Below are positions 30,969 to 64,000 of a stretch of 64,000 bases of DNA, one piece after another. The stretch is from Phymorhynchus buccinoides. Lineage: Eukaryota > Mollusca > Gastropoda > Neogastropoda > Raphitomidae. The notes beneath the pieces were generated by a model that did no database searches, was not told the origin of the DNA, and saw only the letters and a list, made by a program, of their open reading frames with translations. Every line of letters starts with the position of its first letter. Within the stretch, counting starts at the first letter, position 1. The DNA is taken from the NCBI GenBank assembly GCA_017654935.2, contig CM065699.1:40031367-40095366 (forward strand), given 5' to 3'. A program made the translations under genes and the position numbers.

Positions 30969-31163
30969 TCACTTTTGTTCCTCCTCGCCCATATATCCAG
31001 CTTGAGCTTTTTTCTCAGCTGCCTCCGACATCGCCTTCAGGGCTCTCTCTCTCTCTCTCGTCCTCATCTTTTCGGATATTGAGAGCTGTTTCATGAGGTC
31101 ATAGGCACACTTGCCTACAAATCCCCTCACTCCAACTTCTACGGTGAGGACTTTGATTGACAC
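30969..31163 (-). pseudogene. Likely LINE ORF2 C-terminal fragment
   Basis: A 64-codon open stretch with TVEVGVRGFVGK, then about 30 residues including ALKAMSEAAEKKAQAG. Many animal LINE-encoded polyproteins end in a segment of the form VEVGxRGFVG...(S/K)xxAAExAS (family knowledge from memory). Upstream sequence does not continue the frame, so it is a short decayed piece. A patch of RERERA looks like a CT microsatellite insertion. Confidence 0.45.
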
Positions 31164-32124
31164 GGAGGTCAGATTTCCTCAGGCTTTTGGCAAGACTTGT
31201 CAGTCTGGTACATTACGTACTTCTTTCCGTTCAGCTTTCCCATGGCACAGACGATCAGGATCCTTTTTTTTTTCTCTCATAAAATACTGATAATGTTCAT
31301 ACAATATTGAATATTGTCATCAAATGCAAATCTTCTATTGTGTAGGATATGGAATACGCAAGAGTATTATTATCACGTCATAGTCAAACAAACAGCCTTG
31401 CTCTGCAATAGCAGATTTAATAAATTAATTCAAAAAGAAACAAAAAATTCTTTACCCAATCCATTCAATCAATGTGGAGATTGGCCCTAACAGATCTTCA
31501 TTCATATTTAAAACATTGCCAAAATGTAGCAATCTCATTTCATAAATGAATTATTTGATATGCATAAAAGTAACAGGATTTCATTGTCCATAAATACATA
31601 TCTCTAAACATCTCTTGTGGCAAGGTTTGGCATGCAACTAAAAAAAAGAGAAGGCTATTGAAAACATTGTCAATATTAATTTCAATTTTGAAAGAACAAA
31701 TCTTCGTAAATACAATGCACACAGTGCATGAATTAAAAACTAAAAAACTAAAACATTTTAAGCTCTGCGTAACATACGGCACAATCAACAATCTAAACAC
31801 GCATGATGCAAAACGATTTTCAAGAAAAGCTACGACATTAATAAAAAAAGAAATTTGGGATGCAACAAACTGTTTTCCGAAACGATATGACATATCGTCG
31901 GTGAAATTAAAAAACCTCGTATCTCAATTTTGGTAGTTTTGAGAAAAAGGAAAAAAATTGTTTTAAGAATTAGCCGCGTTGACCACAATTGATTAACTAT
32001 GATGAATATGTTGTTCAAGACATTGCGAGTTTAGTCCTGCATTTTGTTAAAATTATTTTTTTAGACTTGAAAAGAACGAGCAGGCAGAGCGTTCCCAAAA
32101 ATTTTTTCCAGCACAAACATCTTT
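31164..32124. other. AT-rich sequence with one unexplained 92-codon frame
   Basis: A plus-strand frame at 31658-31936 encodes 92 residues rich in Lys, Asn and Thr, including NTHDAKRFSRKATTLIKKEI. I do not recognise it. Composition matches the AT-rich background and there is no upstream exon evidence, so it is probably not a gene. Confidence 0.45.
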
Positions 32125-32594
32125 CAGGCATCAAAGAATGAGAGATTTTTTTCAGCCGAGAAAAATCCTTCCACCCGGATTTTCACCTAACGTCCGATGT
32201 TTTCTTGACGGTGAGGGGGGGAAGGTGCACAACGTTCCCACAAACAATTTTTCAACCACCTTTTCACCTACCTCACGTCACAAGTTTTGTTCAGCGAGGA
32301 GGGGGGATAATCTATTCCGAAAATTTGGTCGGCACAAATAGCCTTCCACCCACATTTTCAGCTAACATCGCTACTTTTGTTGAGCGGGAGCTACTCATTT
32401 CGCCTTCCTTCGCACAATTGAAGCGAGTGAGCTAAAGCGACTTCCGGTTAACCAGTTTGAGAATCGCCAAATAGAGACTTGTAGATATAAGAATACGGCA
32501 AGATCGGGCCTTTACGCGGAATTTATTTTTTCCCGCAGGAGTTTTGAACAATTTCCGCGGATTTTCCGCGAAACGCGGAATTCTTTCATGCCTG
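32125..32594. mobile_element. Probable element with CAGGCAT(C/G)AAAGAAT ends
   Basis: The left end CAGGCATCAAAGAAT and right end ATTCTTTCATGCCTG are inverted with one mismatch. The right part carries TTTCCGCGGATTTTCCGCG, which is also found near the right ends of the CAGGCATGGTAG elements at 57289-57554 and 58424-58799. No clear target duplication. Confidence 0.55.
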
Positions 32595-32880
32595 CTCATT
32601 TATCCCAGATGGAAAGTCGTTAGAGATACGAGCTTTTGGTGGAAGGTGGCGTGAAAAATTAGAAAGCCGACTATGTATCTAACTAAAAAATTAAAAAAAT
32701 CGAGATGCAAGGTTTTTGAATTTCACAGACAATATTATAGTACATATAAACACGCAATGCTGTAAATTATTACACAATATTACACTACAGGTATATCAAT
32801 CTGGCAAGCCAAAGCTTTGTCATGAAACGCAAGAAGACAATATCATACATTTCTGATCTAAAATATTAACATTGTCATGT

Positions 32881-33558
32881 TTAATACATTGACGGCGGGC
32901 CGTGTTTGGAGTCGCGGCCCTTGAACATCACCCACTGCCGGGCTGCGTTTAAAGTCGCCCAACGGTATAAGGTAGAAAACTCATGCAAAACTCTTGACCA
33001 CAGTTTTCCTTACTTTCGCGAGTAGTTTCCCTTTAAGCACACTTCTGTTATCTTGCATTTCTTTGTGTTCAATCGCCGATTTGACGCCAATTACAAACGA
33101 AAATGCCAAACCATCATGGTCTAAAGAGAGAGGAGATTCTCCACCTTCTGGATTTGGATGAACCTGATGATAACAATCCAAAATACTCGTTTTCTGACTC
33201 AGAAAGTGATGAAAGTAGCGAGGAGGAGCATGAAAACGAAGCTAGTGTGTCAGTGCTCTACTAGTACAAGTCAAGAGACTGAGTGTTGGTCGTGGTAGGG
33301 GTGGCGGCAGGGGGTGTCGTTTTCCCCCGTTTTTCAAGTCGGCATGTAAAAAGCGTTATTCCTATCAACTTAAAAAATACACAGACGAATTCAGCAGCAT
33401 TTTTTCAGTAAGTATACAAAATCTGGTTGCAAAAGGACATCATTCAGATTCGTAAGACGTGTTTGTTTACAACCACCCAATTTCTATGAAGAGTGCCGCG
33501 GCAGGCTGGGGCCTGCACGGAGAATAGGCCGAGGCAGCGTGAGCCACAATAGTGTTAA
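32881..33558 (+). mobile_element. piggyBac-like deletion derivative
   Basis: TTAA occurs at both ends (32881-32884, 33555-33558). The adjacent ends are weakly inverted, TACATTGACGGC against CACTATTGTGGC after the TTAA. The interior encodes the acidic peptide at 33103-33264 and no full transposase. TTAA duplication and an acidic N-terminus are piggyBac traits (established). The assignment is tentative. Confidence 0.45.
33103..33264 (+). pseudogene. Acidic 53-residue ORF, possible piggyBac transposase N-terminus
   Basis: An ATG in good context (ACGAAAATG) starts a 53-codon frame. Residues 8-20 are LKREEILHLLDLD, and residues 29-45 form a Ser/Asp/Glu-rich stretch (SFSDSESDESSEEEHEN). Many piggyBac-family transposases begin with a short helix and such an acidic stretch. 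After the stop the sequence shows no DDD-domain motif, so at best this is the front end of a truncated gene. Confidence 0.4.
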
Positions 33559-33645
33559 GAGTACATTTTTGTTCCCTCCCGAGTGAAATCGTGATGTTTC
33601 ACTGAACATATGAAATCAAACATTGCAATTTAGTATAAAATCATA

Positions 33646-33811
33646 TACAGTGGAGTACTCTTAACACAAAGCTGAATAACATGAAATATTGATATGTTTC
33701 AATGGATGAAACCCCTCTTTACGATTACTTAATGCTTGACACAAAATACTGGTTAACACACACACAAATCTTTTGTTCCCAGAATTTTGTGTTTAAGTGT
33801 GCTACACTGTA
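33646..33811. mobile_element. TA-flanked MITE with CAGTGGAGTACTC end
   Basis: TA, then CAGTGGAGTACTCTTAACAC on the left, and TTTGTGTTTAAGTGTGCTAC followed by ACTGTA on the right. The inverted ends and TA duplication resemble Tc1/mariner-type MITEs. A second copy, interrupted by other elements, spans 60378-61530. Confidence 0.75.
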
Positions 33812-34828
33812 GTTCTTTTGCTTCATGTCAGTTTGTATATATATGCCCTTATGGTTTTTAAGACAACACCAGGTCAGATGAATCTGGCTTCGTCAGCTTG
33901 GCTTCCGTCATAATTCTGAACGTTGGCTGGGTCAAAATTCTAAACAGTCAAACATATTTGATTTGGGGGCTTTGCACCGAAGAAGAGACATGGTCTCGAA
34001 ATATTTACATTTTAAATAAATGCTTTAACAATTGTTTCCATTTGTTGTGTTTTCTTTGATTTTAGTGCCAGTCAAACATATATATAATATATATATATTG
34101 ATTTTTAACAAAATAATTAATGTATAAATGTATACATGATATATACAGGGGGAAAAAATCTGTATTTTTCTCGAATTGATATGCTAAGTGAGCATTATTC
34201 TCTGATGTGCTGATACATTTTCATAAAACACATTGAGCAAAGCTCATTGTACATATTATGCAACTTGCTACGAAACACAAGCACAATGAGACTGAAACTT
34301 TACCAGCATCAGTCAGATCTTTTCATCACCCTAAATACTAATATCATGCCTTTTTTGCTACAAAACAAGCACACTGATGTGACAGAAACTTTACAAACAT
34401 CAGTCAGATCTTTATCATCACCCTAAATACTAATATCATGCCCCGAAACAAACCTTGCTACAAATCACAAGCACACACACACACAACCATTAATGGGGCT
34501 ATATACTACTTCCCAGAGACGATCATTTTAGGACTGGACTGACCATGCCACCTAGTGGACGAGTCAGGGGGCAGAGAATGTTCTGTGGCTCTATACTACT
34601 ACTACTTCATGACAGGCAAGGGCGATAATCTTATGCAGATGGCGCACGCATCTCAGTGCATGACAGGGGCGGAGAATTTTCTGTGGCTCCATACTACTAC
34701 TACTACTTCTTGACAGGCAAGGGCGATAATCTTATGCAGATGGCGGTGCACGAGACAGGGGGCAGAGAATAGTCAGTATAAAAGCCTCATTAAACTCAAG
34801 TTTATAAATAGCCTTCTTTTGCCAACCA
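33812..34828. other. Unassigned sequence with two local tandem duplications
   Basis: 34262-34440 holds two units sharing AAACTTTA, CATCAGTCAGATCTTT and CACCCTAAATACTAATATCATG. 34570-34770 holds two units sharing ATACTACTACTACTTC, GACAGGCAAGGGCGATAATC and TTATGCAGATGGCG. No gene. Confidence 0.6.
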
Positions 34829-34981
34829 GGGACGGTATTCACGTTGAGATAGCATGAGACTTAGCATGATGCTAACTTAGAAGCTCTTCCAATGTCCTAT
34901 AGGATTTAATAGGACTTTTGGAAGAGCTTCTAAGTTAGCATCATGCTAAGTCTCATGCTATCTCGACATGAATACTGTCCC
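34829..34981. mobile_element. Foldback hairpin J3 (153 bp)
   Basis: Third copy of the J family, both arms full length (GGGACGGTATTCACGTTGAG to its near-complement ending ACTGTCCC). It has the same loop orientation as J1. Confidence 0.85.
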
Positions 34982-35919
34982 AGAACTCTGTCGGAAAATA
35001 ACCATTAAAGCTGTAGGGGTTCTAAACAGCCTTCTTGCACTACCCACCACTTGCTCAGTCGTCATGAATTTTCAGAAAGGCTGCAGACAGGCGGGTTTCC
35101 TAAAAAGCCAGGCAAACGTAAAGTTAAAGCCCCTAGTTCCACTGTTCCACCTCCATTCAGTTCACCCTTGTACTTGCTCCACCCCCCACCCCCACCCCTC
35201 GTTTATCAAGGCTGTTCTGTCAACCACCACCATCTCACCTTTCTTTCACAGGGGCTTAACTCACTCTATGCTGGCCAGTTGCTTCCCCTTGCAAATGTTC
35301 TATACTGGCCGATTTGCATAGGTTACCAAAACATTATTTTCTAAATAATGGTAACAGATACAAACGTGAAATTTTGGCAATATGTACACAATATACAGGA
35401 CTAACACCTGCAACAGTTTCAAAGCATCCACTGTTTTAGTTTTGATTTGTGATATTTTAAAATAAATGCATGTTTTGTCAAGCCAAGCATACTCATAGAG
35501 CAATAACATAAGGCTACCCCCCTCATTTACATACTAAGGTCCCGAAATAGAGCCTACAACCAGCCAGTCAGTGTGGTGGCATGAATGAAACGTAGTACAG
35601 TAGTAGCCCTCTGAGCCACTTTGAAGCACGCATGACTGTTAACCTATGTACTATGAATTTTTAAAGTTCACATGCGATATCCCGTTACCTTAGTAACGAG
35701 GCGTTGTGCGCATGCCCTGCGACAAGAGCGCAGGTTAGCATAGAAAGAGTTAACCTTTACTTTTGCCATTTTGCCAAACACCTTTCTTCTACTATACCAA
35801 GGTCCTCAGTTGTCCTGGGGGGAGTCTCATTATACAACATGCCTTATAGCTCGCAAAACTATCGTTCGTAAAAGACGGTATTTAGATCAGCCAAAGATGC
35901 GCAGGAACGCGAACAGAGG
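34982..35919. other. Unassigned sequence downstream of PEPCK
   Basis: Contains a pyrimidine-rich patch at 35145-35260, an RFX X-box-like palindrome GTTACCTTAGTAAC at 35684-35697, and at 35797-35818 a stretch resembling the region around the PEPCK stop codon (AGGTCCTCAGTTG). No gene recognised. Confidence 0.5.
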
Positions 35920-36780
35920 GCTTGAACTTTACGTTTACAAAAACACCTTTCTTTCACTGCGGCTGGGACTTTACGTTTACCAAATGCCTTTCTTTCACTA
36001 CTCTGAGGTCCAAGTTGTTGGGCATTGCAAGACTGTTCGAATGGGCCTTAACCCTCTTGCATTCACATTTGCTACAGAGAAAACTTCTAGTGTTTTTCAC
36101 ACACTTTCGGGAAAATCTGATTTTTGAAGCACACAAAGCGCCAGTTACAATTACAATGACATCATTGCAAGTGAGAAGCTTCTTCCTAGTGTGTGCATAA
36201 CGAGCCAGAACTTAGTGTGTGATGAAAATGCCATCAGACGAAGTCTTAGATTGGGGGCAAGCTACGGGCGGTTTTGGGCGGCTTGAATACACAGAGGCAA
36301 CTTCCGGCTGGGCGGTTTGGGGCGAAATAAATGCAAGAGGGCTAAACTTTACGTTTACCAAACACTTTTCTTTCACTAGGGCTTGAACTTTACATTTGCC
36401 AAGGACTTTTCTTTCAATGGGGCTTAAGCATTACGTTTGCCATACTTTTTTTTCACTGGGGCTTAAACTTTACGTTTACCAAACACTTTTCTTTCACTAG
36501 GGCTTGAACTTTACATTTGCCAAGGACTTTTCTTTCAATGGGGCTTAAGCATTACGTTTGCCATACTTTTTTTTCACTGGGGCTTAAACTTTACGTTTGC
36601 CAAACACCTTTTTTTCACAGGGGCTTAAACTTTACGTCTACCAAACACCTTTATTTTCACAGGGGCTTGAATTTTACGTCTACCAAACACCTTTTTTTCG
36701 CTGGGGCTTAAACTTTACGTTTGCCAAACACCTTTCTATTGCTGGGGCTTGAACGTTACATTTGCCAGATCCCCTTGTCT
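35920..36780. repeat. About 42-bp tandem repeat just 3' of the PEPCK stop
   Basis: The unit is GGGGCTTAAACTTTACGTTT then GCCAAACACCTTTCTTTCACT or close variants. A three-unit block is repeated nearly exactly at about 36351-36464 and 36465-36578. In the sense of the gene it would fall in the 3' UTR or just beyond. It ends immediately next to the last exon. Confidence 0.85.
36650..36655 (-). promoter_or_regulatory. Candidate poly(A) signal AATAAA for PEPCK
   Basis: AATAAA on the minus strand, about 142 nt after the TGA. It lies inside the 42-bp repeat array, in one variant unit only. No transcript evidence is available, so it is a candidate only. Confidence 0.35.
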
Positions 36781-36796
36781 GTCACTACCGAGGTCC

Positions 36797-63912
<27,116 letters not shown>

Positions 63913-64000
63913 TTTTTACCCTCGGGGGTTTGAATGAAGTTTTGACAGGGAAACGCAGAGAACATTAGGTACATGTAGTAGCAAAAAGCCTCAAAATATA

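Noticed and set aside
35684..35697. GTTACCTTAGTAAC as an RFX X-box promoter
   Set aside because: A single 14-bp match without an adjacent gene start is expected by chance in a window this size.

Overview
The window is animal nuclear DNA, most likely from a marine invertebrate such as a mollusc. The signs are a single large gene split by long introns, tRNA-derived SINEs, LINE tails, many short DNA transposons with inverted ends, and abundant micro- and minisatellites. The species cannot be named from the sequence. There are no operons, bacterial genes or CRISPR arrays.

The only gene I can support is a complete GTP-type phosphoenolpyruvate carboxykinase (PEPCK) on the minus strand. It has twelve coding exons between 63912 (ATG) and 36797 (stop) and encodes 657 residues. 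All junctions fit GT/AG, all phases agree, and the active-site motifs are present: ACGKTN P-loop, GDD metal site, GRRPKGVP, and the TAAAE lid. Exon 1 occurs a second time at 5089-5283 inside a 407-base segment identical to the right end of the window. That copy lies next to a 4.96 kb nearly pure A run, so an assembly artefact is the simplest reading.

Layout: 1-4964 poly-A; 4965-5371 duplicate of exon 1; 5.4-7.8 kb an 83-bp tandem array; 7.9-16.6 kb SINE fragments, foldbacks, a 30-bp minisatellite and simple repeats; 16777-17276 a 500-N scaffold gap; 17.3-27.5 kb a satellite of 84-bp units, apparently grown inside a DNA transposon; 27.5-35.9 kb mobile-element debris (SINE, foldback hairpins, LINE tail, piggyBac-like remnant); 35.9-63.9 kb the PEPCK gene and its 3' flank.

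The introns are full of small non-autonomous elements: TTAA-flanked piggyBac-like MITEs, TA-flanked mariner-like MITEs, and a group with CAGRC ends and 5-6-bp target duplications. No transposase for the last group is present. Several insertions are nested, which gives a relative order of activity. Exon boundaries of PEPCK have repeatedly been caught up in local duplication: the end of exon 2, the start of exon 7 and the start of exon 12. The exon 7 duplicate has the form of a frame-preserving 39-nt exon that would repeat the metal-binding motif. Several splice acceptors lie within a few bases of LINE, SINE or microsatellite sequence that supplies their pyrimidine tract or branch-point-like motifs.
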